Shown here in pieces: positions 1 to 7,147 of a stretch of DNA of 11,439 bases; the first letter of the stretch is position 1; every line of letters starts with the position of its first letter. The stretch is from positions 1-11,439 of the forward strand of contig JAQBPL010000200.1 of NCBI GenBank assembly GCA_028287545.1, in the 5' to 3' direction. Both the position numbers and the translations under genes were made by a program. Under the pieces are notes generated by a model. That model saw only the letters and a program-made list of their open reading frames with translations. It did no database searches and was not told the DNA's origin. This stretch comes from Vulcanimicrobiota bacterium (GTDB lineage Bacteria > Eremiobacterota > Eremiobacteria > Baltobacterales > Baltobacteraceae).

Positions 1-53
1 GAAGTGACTGAAGTCGCATTCAAAACTCAGCATCGTCCCAGGAGCATTAGCCC

Positions 54-1301
54 GTGAAGCAAGCTCTCTCGCGCGGTCGTTTTGTCGCCGGTACGGCCGG
101 CGCGGCTGCGATCACGTTCGGTGCGGCACCGTACGTCATCGCGGCGCCCACGAAGGAGGTCGTGATCGGCCTCAACGTGCCCCAGTCTGGTCCGTATGCC
201 GAACAGGGCACCGACCAGCTGCGCGCCTATCATCTCGCGATCGACGAGATCAATGCCAAAGGCGGCATCATGGGCATGAAGATCAGGGCCACGGAAGGCG
301 ACGATCAAACGAAGGCCGGCGTCGCGACGGAAAACGCCCAGCGCATGATCGAGCGCGACGGCGCCATCATGATCACGGGCGGTTCTTCGACGGGCACTGC
401 CGTCGCCGTCTCGGGGGTGTGCCAGCAGAAAGGCGTCATCTTCATGGCGGCGCTCACGCACGGCGACGAAACGACGAATCAGAACTGCCACAAGCACACG
501 TTCCGCCGCTACAACGACGCGTATATGAGCGCGCAGTCGTTGGCCAAGACCCTGGTGACGAAATACGGCACCGGGAAGTGGTTCCACATCACCGCCGACT
601 ATGCGTGGGGCCATTCGGTCTACGACAACATCACGGCGGTCGTCGAGCCGAAGGGCGCCAAGACGATCAAGAACGTCCTGACGCCGTTCCCGGGCACGAA
701 GGACTTCTCGCCGATGCTTCAGCAGGCACAAGCGGCGAAACCGGACGTTCTCGTGCTCACCGAGTTCGGCGCCGACATGGTGATCTGCCTCAATCAGGCA
801 GCGCAATTCGGGCTGACCAAGTCGACGAAGATCCTCGTACCGCTGGTCGACGAGTACATGGCGAAAGGCACGAAGGACAACTTCGACAACGTCGTGTCGA
901 CCGCGCCCTTCTACTGGAAGTACCACGCGGCGAAGTATCCCGGCGCCAAAAAGTTCGTCGATGCGTTCCAGAAGCGCTACGGCTTCCCGCCGTCCAATGG
1001 CGCGGAGACCGCGTATGCGGACATCTACATCTACAAGATGGCCGTCGAAAAAGCGGGCTCCATCGACGCGGCGAAGGTGATCGACGTTCTCGAAACCACG
1101 AAGTTCCAGTTCACAAAGGAACAGGAGTGGTATCGGAAAGAGGATCACCAGGGCGTGAACTCGTGCCTGGTTCTCGAAGGAATCCCGGAGAGTCAGCGCG
1201 GCCCCGGCGGCTTCGAGTACGCGAAAGTGCTCGAAGTGCACGACGGACCGCAGGTAGTCGCGCCGGTCGCGAACCTCGCCTGCAAGATGGAGACGGCATA
1301 A
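54..1301 (+). CDS. ABC importer substrate-binding protein, Liv/HAAT type
   Basis: Periplasmic type 1 binding protein (Peripla_BP_6-like, 415 residues) that captures the solute for the importer encoded downstream. Seen: start GTG preceded by AGGAG at 40-44; basic start, then an Ala-rich hydrophobic stretch (about 11-30) and a likely cleavage site after VIA or IAA (30-31). The mature part opens with VVIGLNVPQSGPYAEQG, typical of this family, followed by AIDEINAKGGIMG (62-74) and, near the C-terminus, WYRKEDHQG (359-367). Cys123 and Cys145 lie at positions where related exported proteins often carry a disulfide, which is an inference here. The signal peptide reads SRGRF, which resembles a Tat motif but lacks adjacent arginines, so Sec or Tat export is undecided. 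First gene of the operon visible here; the promoter would be mostly left of the window. The family binds branched-chain amino acids, amides, urea or aromatic acids; the ligand cannot be named. Confidence 0.93.
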   Translation: MKQALSRGRFVAGTAGAAAITFGAAPYVIAAPTKEVVIGLNVPQSGPYAEQGTDQLRAYHLAIDEINAKGGIMGMKIRATEGDDQTKAGVATENAQRMIERDGAIMITGGSSTGTAVAVSGVCQQKGVIFMAALTHGDETTNQNCHKHTFRRYNDAYMSAQSLAKTLVTKYGTGKWFHITADYAWGHSVYDNITAVVEPKGAKTIKNVLTPFPGTKDFSPMLQQAQAAKPDVLVLTEFGADMVICLNQAAQFGLTKSTKILVPLVDEYMAKGTKDNFDNVVSTAPFYWKYHAAKYPGAKKFVDAFQKRYGFPPSNGAETAYADIYIYKMAVEKAGSIDAAKVIDVLETTKFQFTKEQEWYRKEDHQGVNSCLVLEGIPESQRGPGGFEYAKVLEVHDGPQVVAPVANLACKMETA

Positions 1302-1325
1302 ACCGACCTCCCGTCGAAACCATCG

Positions 1326-1354
1326 CGGACCGGCGCCCTGGGCGCGCCGGTCCG
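1326..1354 (+). terminator. Intercistronic hairpin between binding protein and permease genes
   Basis: A perfect 11-base-pair inverted repeat (arms 1326-1336 and 1344-1354, CGGACCGGCGC with GCGCCGGTCCG) encloses a 7-base loop, CCTGGGC. It is followed by a short T-rich tract TTTCCTTAT. It lies in the 81-base gap between the binding-protein stop and the livH start, on the plus strand. A stem of this GC content is stable; the T tract is interrupted, so it may be a partial terminator or an mRNA-stabilising 3' structure. Such hairpins are common after binding-protein genes of ABC operons and keep the binding protein more abundant than the membrane parts. The role here is inferred, the structure is seen. 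Confidence 0.7.
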
Positions 1355-1382
1355 TTTCCTTATCTTACGTTCGAGGGTTCAC

Positions 1383-2252
1383 GTGGAAGCGTTTTTCCAA
1401 GCCTTGCTCGGCGGTCTCGTGCTCGGTCTCATCTACGTCGCGATCGCCGTCGGGCTGACGATCATCTTCGGAACGTTGCGCCTGGTGAATTTCGCCCACG
1501 GCGCGTTCTACGCGATCGGCGCGTACGTCGGTTTGGTGATCGCCCAGCACATCGGCGTCGGCTGGGCGTTCGTGGCGGCGCCCATTGCCGTCGCGCTCTT
1601 CGCGGTGCTGCTCGATCGCCTCGTGCTGCGTTCGTTCTATGATAAGGAGCCGACGGCGCAGCTGCTCGTCACGTTCGGCATCGCGCTGGTCGTCGAAGAG
1701 ACCTTGCGACTCATCTTCGGCGCGACCACGCAGCAGTACCAGATGCCCGAGGCGCTCCAAGGATCGGTAACGCTGGGGCCGATCACGTATCCGGCGTACC
1801 GTCTGCTGTTCGCAGGCGGCGTCATCGTCATGCTCGCACTGGTGTGGCTGTTCATCGAGCGCACGAACTACGGCTTGATCGTTCGCGCCGGCATTCGCGA
1901 TCGGGTCATGGTCCAGCTGCTCGGCGGAAACATCCGTCAGGCCTCGACGATCGTTTTTGCGCTCGGAGCGGCGATCGCGGGGCTCGTCGGTGCGGCCGCA
2001 ACGCCGATCTACAGCATCGACCCGGGCACCGGCTTCGCGTTCCTGGTTCCGTCGTTCGTGGTCGTGGTCGTCGGCGGCCTCGGCAGCTTCTGGGGGGCGG
2101 TGCTCGGCGGGCTGCTGATCGGAGAGCTGCAAAGCCTCACCAACCTCGCGTATGCGCCGGCGTCCAACGTCGTCATCTACTTGTGCATGGCGCTGGTCCT
2201 GCTGCTTCGTCCGCAAGGGCTGCTCGGCGAGAGCGAGGTCATCCGCCAGTGA
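1383..2252 (+). CDS. livH: ABC importer permease, LivH type
   Basis: Inner-membrane permease (289 residues, normal for LivH) that forms one half of the transport channel together with the LivM domain. Seen: GTG start with GAGGG at 1373-1377, five bases upstream; opening GGLVLGLIYVAIAVGLTIIFGT (10-31), the family motif LRLVNFAHGAFYAIGAY (32-48), several further hydrophobic helices, the cytoplasmic loop RAGIRDRVMVQLLGGN (168-183) that contacts the ATPases, and the C-terminal motif VVVVVGGLGSFWGAVLGG (226-243). The sequence ends LLLRPQGLLGE, as usual for LivH. Its stop overlaps the next start by four bases (GTGA), which suggests coupled translation. Family membership is firm; the transported substrate is not known. 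Confidence 0.94.
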   Translation: MEAFFQALLGGLVLGLIYVAIAVGLTIIFGTLRLVNFAHGAFYAIGAYVGLVIAQHIGVGWAFVAAPIAVALFAVLLDRLVLRSFYDKEPTAQLLVTFGIALVVEETLRLIFGATTQQYQMPEALQGSVTLGPITYPAYRLLFAGGVIVMLALVWLFIERTNYGLIVRAGIRDRVMVQLLGGNIRQASTIVFALGAAIAGLVGAAATPIYSIDPGTGFAFLVPSFVVVVVGGLGSFWGAVLGGLLIGELQSLTNLAYAPASNVVIYLCMALVLLLRPQGLLGESEVIRQ

Positions 2253-4162
2253 CGACGTCGACCGCGACCGAGCCAGCTGCGACGGCTCACGAATCAACCA
2301 GCATGCTGTGGGCCGACGTGCGGTTCACCGTTCTTTGCGCGCTCGGCATCGCGGCGTTCCCTTTCGTGCTGCATCCGCTCGGGGGATATTCGACGCTCGC
2401 GACCCAGATCGCCATCGTCAGCATCGCGTCGATCGCTTTCAACCTGCTGCTGGGCTATGCAGGGACGCTCTCGTACGGGCACGCGATGTTCTATGGCGGC
2501 GGCGGATACATCGCCGCGATCCTCGTGATGCGCGCGATGCCGCAGCATCCGAATCTCTGGCTGGCGGTTGCCGGCGCGACGGTCGGGACCGCGATCCTGG
2601 CGGTTCTCGTCGGCGCGGTCACCGTACGGCTCTACGGCATCTACTTCGCGCTGCTGACGCTCGCGTTCGCGCAGATGGTGTTTTTCATCGTCGAGCAGGC
2701 GAAGGACTGGACCAACGGCGACGACGGGCTGCAGGCGCTGCCGAACGCGCTGCTTCCGATCGGACCTTGGAATATCGACCTCACCGCGCACCTGCCTACG
2801 ATCAATCTCGGCCCCTTCGGAGACCTCGGCGAGCTCCGGCTGTGGTACATCTTCGCCGGGATCTGCCTGCTCCTGGTCCTGATCCTCTTTCGCATGCTCA
2901 CGCGTTCGCAGTTCGGTGAGGTCCTCGGAGCGATTCGCGAGAACGAGCAGCGCAGCACGCTGATCGGTTTCAATGCCGCCGGGTACCGCCTCGCTGCCTT
3001 CGCGATCTCCGGCGCGCTGACGGGCTTCGCGGGAGCGCTGCGCGGCCTGTTCGACGGGACGGTTCCGGTCGATTCCCTCAGTATCGACCGCAGCGGCTCG
3101 TTCGTGATCTACACGGTCGTGGGCGGCGTGCAGACGCTGTTCGGGCCCGTCGCCGGTACGGCGGTCATCATGTTCCTCGAAAACGTGCTCTCGGCGAAGA
3201 CGCCCGCCTGGCGGTTGATCGAAGGATTGATCTTCGTCGGCGTCATCGTTTTCTTGCCGCGCGGGCTCGCGACGGTCCTCAAGCAGCAGCGCGACAAGAA
3301 CCCGCGCGGATTGTTCGTCCGCTCGCTGCGACCCTCGACCGAAGAGCCCGACCCGCTCTTGAAGCCCACCGGCGAAGGACGGCGGAGCGGGCCGATGAGC
3401 ATCATCGAGACGTTCAAGGTCGGCAAGTTGTTCGGCCATTTTCCGGCCAACCGCGACATCGATTTTCGCGTCGATCCGGGCGAGCTGCGAGCGGTGATCG
3501 GGCCCAACGGGGCCGGCAAAACGACGTTTTTCAATCTGTTGGCCGGCACGATCGCGCCGACGACGGGGACGATCAACTACAAAGGCCGCGACGTCAGTCG
3601 CGTCAGCGGTACCCAGCGCGTCCACCTCGGCATCGCGAAGGCGTTCCAAACCGCGAGTCTGTATCCCGATCAGTCGGTGCGGCAGAACTGCCGCCTCGCC
3701 GCGTTGGCGAGAGTCCAGGGACGCTTCGCGCTGCAAATCTTTCGCCGCTCGACGCGGCTCGACGACGTCGACGCTCTGGCCGAGCGCGCGATGGACCGGC
3801 TCGAGTTGACCGGCGTCGCCGACGTCCGCGCCGGCGACCTTTCGCACGGCGACAAGAAACGGCTCGACATCGCGATCGCTCTTGCCACGCAGCCGCAGAT
3901 CCTGCTGCTCGACGAGCCGATCGCCGGGATGTCGAAGGACGAAGCCCGCAAGACGGAGGCGCTCATCCGCAAGCTGTCCACGGAGATGACGGTCCTGATC
4001 ATCGAGCACGACATGGAGATGGTGATGGGAATCTCGGATTCGATCACCGTGCTGCACCAAGGGACGGTCTTGGCCACGGGAACCCCGGCGGAGATTCGGG
4101 ATAACCCTCGCGTGCAGGAAGCGTACCTCGGCGGGCACTCCGAAGCGGAGCTCGCGCACTGA
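2249..4162 (+). CDS. LivM-LivG fusion: permease and ATP-binding protein in one frame
   Basis: One uninterrupted frame of 637 codons joins two proteins usually encoded separately. Residues 1-345 are a LivM-type permease: GYAGTLSYGHAMFYGGGGY (69-87), VRLYGIYFALLTLAFAQM (126-143), SQFGEVLGAIRENEQR (220-235) as ATPase-contact loop, GGVQTLFGPVAG (292-303). Residues 346-382 are a charged linker without a stop codon. Residues 383-637 are a complete LivG ATPase: Walker A GPNGAGKT (418-425), Q-loop Gln467, signature LSHGDKK (531-537, where LSxGxQR is more usual), Walker B LLLDEP with Asp555/Glu556, switch His587. GTG start chosen because it overlaps the livH stop (GTGA) and has GAGG at 2235-2238. Fused permease/ATPase proteins are known in this family, but Met383 has its own ribosome binding site, so separate LivG may also be made. 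Confidence 0.88.
   Translation: MTTSTATEPAATAHESTSMLWADVRFTVLCALGIAAFPFVLHPLGGYSTLATQIAIVSIASIAFNLLLGYAGTLSYGHAMFYGGGGYIAAILVMRAMPQHPNLWLAVAGATVGTAILAVLVGAVTVRLYGIYFALLTLAFAQMVFFIVEQAKDWTNGDDGLQALPNALLPIGPWNIDLTAHLPTINLGPFGDLGELRLWYIFAGICLLLVLILFRMLTRSQFGEVLGAIRENEQRSTLIGFNAAGYRLAAFAISGALTGFAGALRGLFDGTVPVDSLSIDRSGSFVIYTVVGGVQTLFGPVAGTAVIMFLENVLSAKTPAWRLIEGLIFVGVIVFLPRGLATVLKQQRDKNPRGLFVRSLRPSTEEPDPLLKPTGEGRRSGPMSIIETFKVGKLFGHFPANRDIDFRVDPGELRAVIGPNGAGKTTFFNLLAGTIAPTTGTINYKGRDVSRVSGTQRVHLGIAKAFQTASLYPDQSVRQNCRLAALARVQGRFALQIFRRSTRLDDVDALAERAMDRLELTGVADVRAGDLSHGDKKRLDIAIALATQPQILLLDEPIAGMSKDEARKTEALIRKLSTEMTVLIIEHDMEMVMGISDSITVLHQGTVLATGTPAEIRDNPRVQEAYLGGHSEAELAH
3384..3397 (+). promoter_or_regulatory. 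Internal ribosome binding site and ATG for a separate LivG
   Basis: Inside the fusion frame, GGAG (3384-3387) stands seven bases before an in-frame ATG (3395-3397) that opens MSIIETFKVGKLFG, exactly where a stand-alone LivG would begin. Translation from here would give a 255-residue ATPase ending at 4162, the normal LivG length. The signal is seen; its use in the cell is inferred. It may be the remnant of two separate genes whose stop codon was lost, or an active start giving two products. Confidence 0.5.
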
Positions 4163-4896
4163 TGAGCGCGCCGGCGACGCCTCCTGCCGCAATGATGACC
4201 CAATTGCGACTCGACGGGATCAACACGTATTACGGCGACAGCCACGTACTGCGCGACGTTTCGCTGCACATCGGCGCAGGCGAAACCGTCGCGCTGCTCG
4301 GCCGAAACGGCGTCGGCAAGACGACGACCCTCAAGAGCATCGTCGGCTGGCAAAAGCCTCGCACCGGCAGCGTGACGCTCGACGGCACCGAGCTGGTCGG
4401 GCGCGACATGATGTCGATCGCGCGGATGGGCGTCTCGCTCGTCCCCGAAGAGCGCCGCATCTTCACCAACCTGACCGTCGCAGAGAACCTGAAGATCGCG
4501 CAGGTCACGGCGCGCAAGCCCGGCTGGACGCTCGAACACGTCTACGAGAAGTTCCCCCGGCTGCGCGAACGTCTCACGCACAAAGGCGACGAAATCAGCG
4601 GCGGCGAGAAACAGATGCTCGCAATCGCGCGCGCGCTGCTCCAAGACGTCAAGGTGCTGCTCCTCGACGAGCCGACCGAAGGCCTCGCCCCGCTGATCGT
4701 GCGCGAAGTCGAGAACGTCATCCGCGAGATCAAGGCCGCCGGCATCACGACCCTGCTGGTCGAGCAAAACCTCTACTCGGCCCTCTCCGTCGCCGACCGC
4801 TGCTACATCATCGACCAAGGCGAGATCAAGTTCGAAGGCACTCCGCAACAGGTTCGCGACGACGCAGCGTTGCGCCAGCGCTACCTCCACGTCTGA
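4162..4896 (+). CDS. livF: ABC importer ATP-binding protein, LivF type
   Basis: Cytoplasmic ATPase (244 residues) that pairs with the LivG domain to power import. Seen: Walker A GRNGVGKT (47-54), signature ISGGEKQ (145-151), Walker B LLLDEPTEGLAP (166-177) and VEQN (200-203) with Gln in place of the switch histidine; GRNGVGKTTTLKSI, EPTEGLAP and VEQN are hallmarks of LivF rather than LivG. Start ATG overlaps the fusion stop by one base (TGATG), with GGAG at 4147-4150. Met11 or Met12 are alternative starts and would remove a low-complexity APATPPAA leader unusual for the family, so the true protein may be ten residues shorter. It completes a full importer: binding protein, two permease domains, two ATPases. 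Confidence 0.95.
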   Translation: MSAPATPPAAMMTQLRLDGINTYYGDSHVLRDVSLHIGAGETVALLGRNGVGKTTTLKSIVGWQKPRTGSVTLDGTELVGRDMMSIARMGVSLVPEERRIFTNLTVAENLKIAQVTARKPGWTLEHVYEKFPRLRERLTHKGDEISGGEKQMLAIARALLQDVKVLLLDEPTEGLAPLIVREVENVIREIKAAGITTLLVEQNLYSALSVADRCYIIDQGEIKFEGTPQQVRDDAALRQRYLHV

Positions 4897-4906
4897 GGGA
4901 CCGCAC

Positions 4907-5086
4907 ATGCACCACGACGACGAAACCCCGGCCGAACGGATGATCCGCGAGCTCGGCATCGCCCCGTCGCTGGGCGAACGCATCGACGAGGGCCCACTAT
5001 TGCGCCAAGCGCGCAAGAACGTCGACGAAACCGTCCGCCACGCCCACGACGTGCAAGAGGTCGACGACGCCCCCCCGTCACCCTGA
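4907..5086 (+). CDS. Small hypothetical protein, 59 residues, after livF
   Basis: Short frame starting ATG ten bases after the livF stop, with GAGGGA (4895-4900) six bases upstream, one of the strongest ribosome binding sites in the window. The product is charged and probably helical: acidic and His-rich start MHHDDETPAERMIRELG, then LLRQARKNVDETVRHAHDVQ, no cysteine, no signal peptide and no membrane segment. I recognise no family. The final residues PPSP and the stop TGA are encoded by the left end of the repeat described at 5074-5241, so the C-terminus was probably altered or cut by that element. As the last gene of the importer operon it could be a small accessory or regulatory protein, which is speculation. 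It could also be a non-functional remnant. Confidence 0.6.
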   Translation: MHHDDETPAERMIRELGIAPSLGERIDEGPLLRQARKNVDETVRHAHDVQEVDDAPPSP

Positions 5087-5114
5087 GCTTGTCTCCCGTC
5101 ACCCTGAGCTTGTC
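5074..5114 (+). repeat. Two tandem copies of a 20-base repeat, period 21
   Basis: CCCGTCACCCTGAGCTTGTC occurs at 5074-5093 and again, identical, at 5095-5114, separated by one T. The unit matches in style the CACCCTGAGCTTGTCGAAGGG intergenic repeat that is scattered in many GC-rich bacterial genomes (from memory, not searched here). The second copy continues into GAAGGGCCCTTC (5115-5126), a perfect 12-base palindrome. The first copy supplies the stop codon of the small gene at 4907-5086. Confidence 0.85.
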
Positions 5115-5241
5115 GAAGGGCCCTTCAACGGCGGCTCGCCGCGGGGCGTGCACCGCAGGCCACCAGCACCGCCGAATGCCGCCAAAGCCGCAGGCCGCGA
5201 TGCGCGACGAGGGCGGCTCGACAAGCTCGCCGTGACACGGG
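5074..5241. repeat. Inverted-repeat intergenic element, REP/MITE-like
   Basis: The gap between the importer operon and the convergent synthetase gene is filled by an element of about 168 bases. Its left end is the tandem repeat above; its right end (5220-5241) is an imperfect inverted copy sharing the perfect core GAGCTTGTC on the opposite strand, with about 17 of 22 positions matching. The inner part contains GGCGGCTCG twice (5130-5138, 5212-5220) and the GAAGGGCCCTTC palindrome. No coding sense is seen; frames through it are low-complexity. Position between two convergent stops suits a bidirectional transcription end or mRNA-stabilising structure, which is inferred. Whether it is mobile cannot be judged from one copy. 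Confidence 0.65.
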
Positions 5242-5247
5242 GCGCCA

Positions 5248-7143
5248 CTATTCCTCGAGCGTCGTGACGTCGCCGAGATCCTGGCCGGTCTCCTGCGCTT
5301 TGAGCACGCGGCGCATGATCTTGCCGCTGCGCGTCTTCGGAAGTTTCGCGGTGAAGCGTATCGCGGACGGCGTCGCGATAGGGCCGAGCTCCTGGCGCAC
5401 GTGCGCCACCAGTTCCGCCGCCAACGCGTCGGAGGCTTCGTATCCGCTGCGGACCACCACGTAGGCGACGATCGCCTCGCCTTTGATCTCGTCGGGGACG
5501 CCGCAGACGCCGGCCTCGCCGCACGCGGGATGCGAGACGAGCGCGCTCTCGACGTCGGCCGTCGCGATGCGGTGCGCCGCAACGTTGAGCACGTCGTCGG
5601 CGCGGCCGAGGATCGCAAGAAAACCGTTGGCGTCGATCGTCGCGACGTCGCCCGCGACGTAGGTTCCCCAGCGAAAATACTGCTTGTACCGGGCCTCGTC
5701 GTTCCAGACGGTGCTGAACATGTGCGGCTGCGCGTTCTCGATCACCAGCAGCCCGCCGAGGCCCCCGCGCGGGATCGCGTTGCCCGCGCCGTCGCGCAGC
5801 GAGAAGGCGTACGGTCCGAGCGCTTTCCCGCTGCGATCCGGACGCACGGCGGTGGTCGGGAAAAATCCGCACGCCGGCCCGGCGACCTCGGTCTGCCACC
5901 ACTGGTTGTCGACGGCGACCCGGCCTTTGCCGATCGTCTCGTGGAGAAACCGCCACGCTTCGGGATTGAGCGGTTCGCCGGCGCAGAAGATCGCCTGCAG
6001 CGACGAGAGATCGTATTGGGCGGGCAGGTCCGGCCCCAGGCGCATCAGCATGCGCGCGAGCGTTGGCGCGGTGTAGAACTTGGTGACCCGGTAGCGCGCG
6101 ATCGCGGCGTACACGGCGCCCGTGTCGGGAAAGTCGGCCGCCCCTTCGCGCAGGACGCAGCGGAACCGGTTCGCGAGCGCGCCGTAGACCATCATCGTGT
6201 GACCGACGATCCAGCCGATGTCGCTCGTGCACCAATACGCGTCGTCCGGCGTGATCCCGGTCGTTTCGGCGAGCATCGCGCTGCAGCCGACCAGATACCC
6301 GCCGTGCGTCATCACGACGCCCTTCGGCTTCCCGGTCGTGCCGCTGGTGTAGAGCATGAAGAGCGGATGTTCCGCGCCGACGATCTCGGGCTCGCACGCC
6401 GCCGGCTGAGCGTCGCAGTACCCTTCGAAGTCGACCTCGCGCGGCTCGCCGGTCGCCGTCGTTTCGCGGCGGTAGACGACGATCCGCCGCACGAGCGAGA
6501 GACCCCGCACCGCGTCGTCGGCGATCGCCTTGAGATCGAACGGGCGCCCCTTGCGGTACGTGACGTCGCCGACGATGAGCACCTGCGCGCCCGCGTCGAC
6601 GATGCGATCGCGCAGCGCCGTCGCGCCGAGGCCCGCGTACACGACCGAGTGGATCGCGCCGATACGCGCGCACGCGAGCATCGCGACGATCCCTTCGATC
6701 GTCAAGGGCATGTAGATGCAGACCCGGTCGCCGCGGCGCACGCCGTCGGCCCGCAGCGCGTTCGCCAACTGGCACACGCGCGCGAACAGCCGAGCGTAGG
6801 TGATCGTGCGCTCGGTGCCGTCCTCGCACAGGTAGTCATACGCGACCGCGTCGGGATGCGACGCGGCGTGGCGATCCAAGCACGACACCGTCGCGTTTAG
6901 CCGCCCGTCGGCAAACCAATGCTGATCGTCGATCGCCCCGCTGAACACCGTGCGCGGAGGCGTCTCCCAAGCGATCCGCTTCGCGCGCTCGGCCCAATAC
7001 GCATCCGTGTCCGTCAACGCCGCGGCGACGTACGCATCCTGATTTGCGATCGGAAACCACTGCGCGACACCATCAGGCGGCGGAACGATCTCACCCGTGG
7101 AAAGCAGGCCGGCGAACTTCGCGAGACCGGTATCCACGTCCAT
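5248..7143 (-). CDS. acsA: Acetyl-CoA synthetase-family acyl-CoA ligase (AMP-forming)
   Basis: Cytoplasmic enzyme of 631 residues, the length of Acs, that activates a short carboxylate to its acyl-CoA through an acyl-AMP. Seen: N-terminal ACS region with AYWAERAKRIAWETPP (48-63), phosphate loop YTSGTTGKPKG (265-275), SDIGWIVGH (307-315), WWQTE (415-419), GD (498-499), GRADDVLN (513-520), HR (524-525) and LPKTRSGKIMRR (601-612) with catalytic Lys608, the residue that protein acetyltransferases modify in Salmonella Acs. Trp416 of the WW pair is kept, which in Acs limits the pocket to acetate or propionate. Odd: TEVAG replaces TETGG and NVAAHR replaces NVSGHR, so substrate or CoA binding may differ. 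AAGGTG eight bases before the ATG overlaps the stop of the upstream gene, four bases away, so the two are co-translated. Acetate is the likeliest substrate, propionate possible. Confidence 0.88.
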   Translation of the reverse strand: MDVDTGLAKFAGLLSTGEIVPPPDGVAQWFPIANQDAYVAAALTDTDAYWAERAKRIAWETPPRTVFSGAIDDQHWFADGRLNATVSCLDRHAASHPDAVAYDYLCEDGTERTITYARLFARVCQLANALRADGVRRGDRVCIYMPLTIEGIVAMLACARIGAIHSVVYAGLGATALRDRIVDAGAQVLIVGDVTYRKGRPFDLKAIADDAVRGLSLVRRIVVYRRETTATGEPREVDFEGYCDAQPAACEPEIVGAEHPLFMLYTSGTTGKPKGVVMTHGGYLVGCSAMLAETTGITPDDAYWCTSDIGWIVGHTMMVYGALANRFRCVLREGAADFPDTGAVYAAIARYRVTKFYTAPTLARMLMRLGPDLPAQYDLSSLQAIFCAGEPLNPEAWRFLHETIGKGRVAVDNQWWQTEVAGPACGFFPTTAVRPDRSGKALGPYAFSLRDGAGNAIPRGGLGGLLVIENAQPHMFSTVWNDEARYKQYFRWGTYVAGDVATIDANGFLAILGRADDVLNVAAHRIATADVESALVSHPACGEAGVCGVPDEIKGEAIVAYVVVRSGYEASDALAAELVAHVRQELGPIATPSAIRFTAKLPKTRSGKIMRRVLKAQETGQDLGDVTTLEE

Positions 7144-7147
7144 CGCG

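Noticed and set aside
27..1241. Minus-strand open frame opposite the binding-protein gene
   Set aside because: No recognisable motif, skewed Arg/Val/His composition; the plus-strand frame is a complete family member with signal peptide and ribosome binding site.
1844..2248. N-terminal extension of the LivM-LivG frame inside livH
   Set aside because: The residues are Arg-rich with no membrane segments and lie opposite in frame to conserved LivH sequence; the real start is the GTG at 2249.
2294..4192. Long minus-strand open frame opposite livM-livG (about 630 codons)
   Set aside because: Composition is Arg/Asp/Glu-rich without domains; it is the mirror of a GC-rich gene with clear ABC motifs on the plus strand.
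5401..6900. Plus-strand open frame opposite the acyl-CoA synthetase
   Set aside because: Mirror frame of a gene with all AMP-ligase motifs; no domain of its own.
54..7143. A single pathway joining the importer and the acyl-CoA synthetase (carboxylate uptake and activation)
   Set aside because: The genes are convergent and separated by a repeat element, so adjacency alone does not support a shared function.
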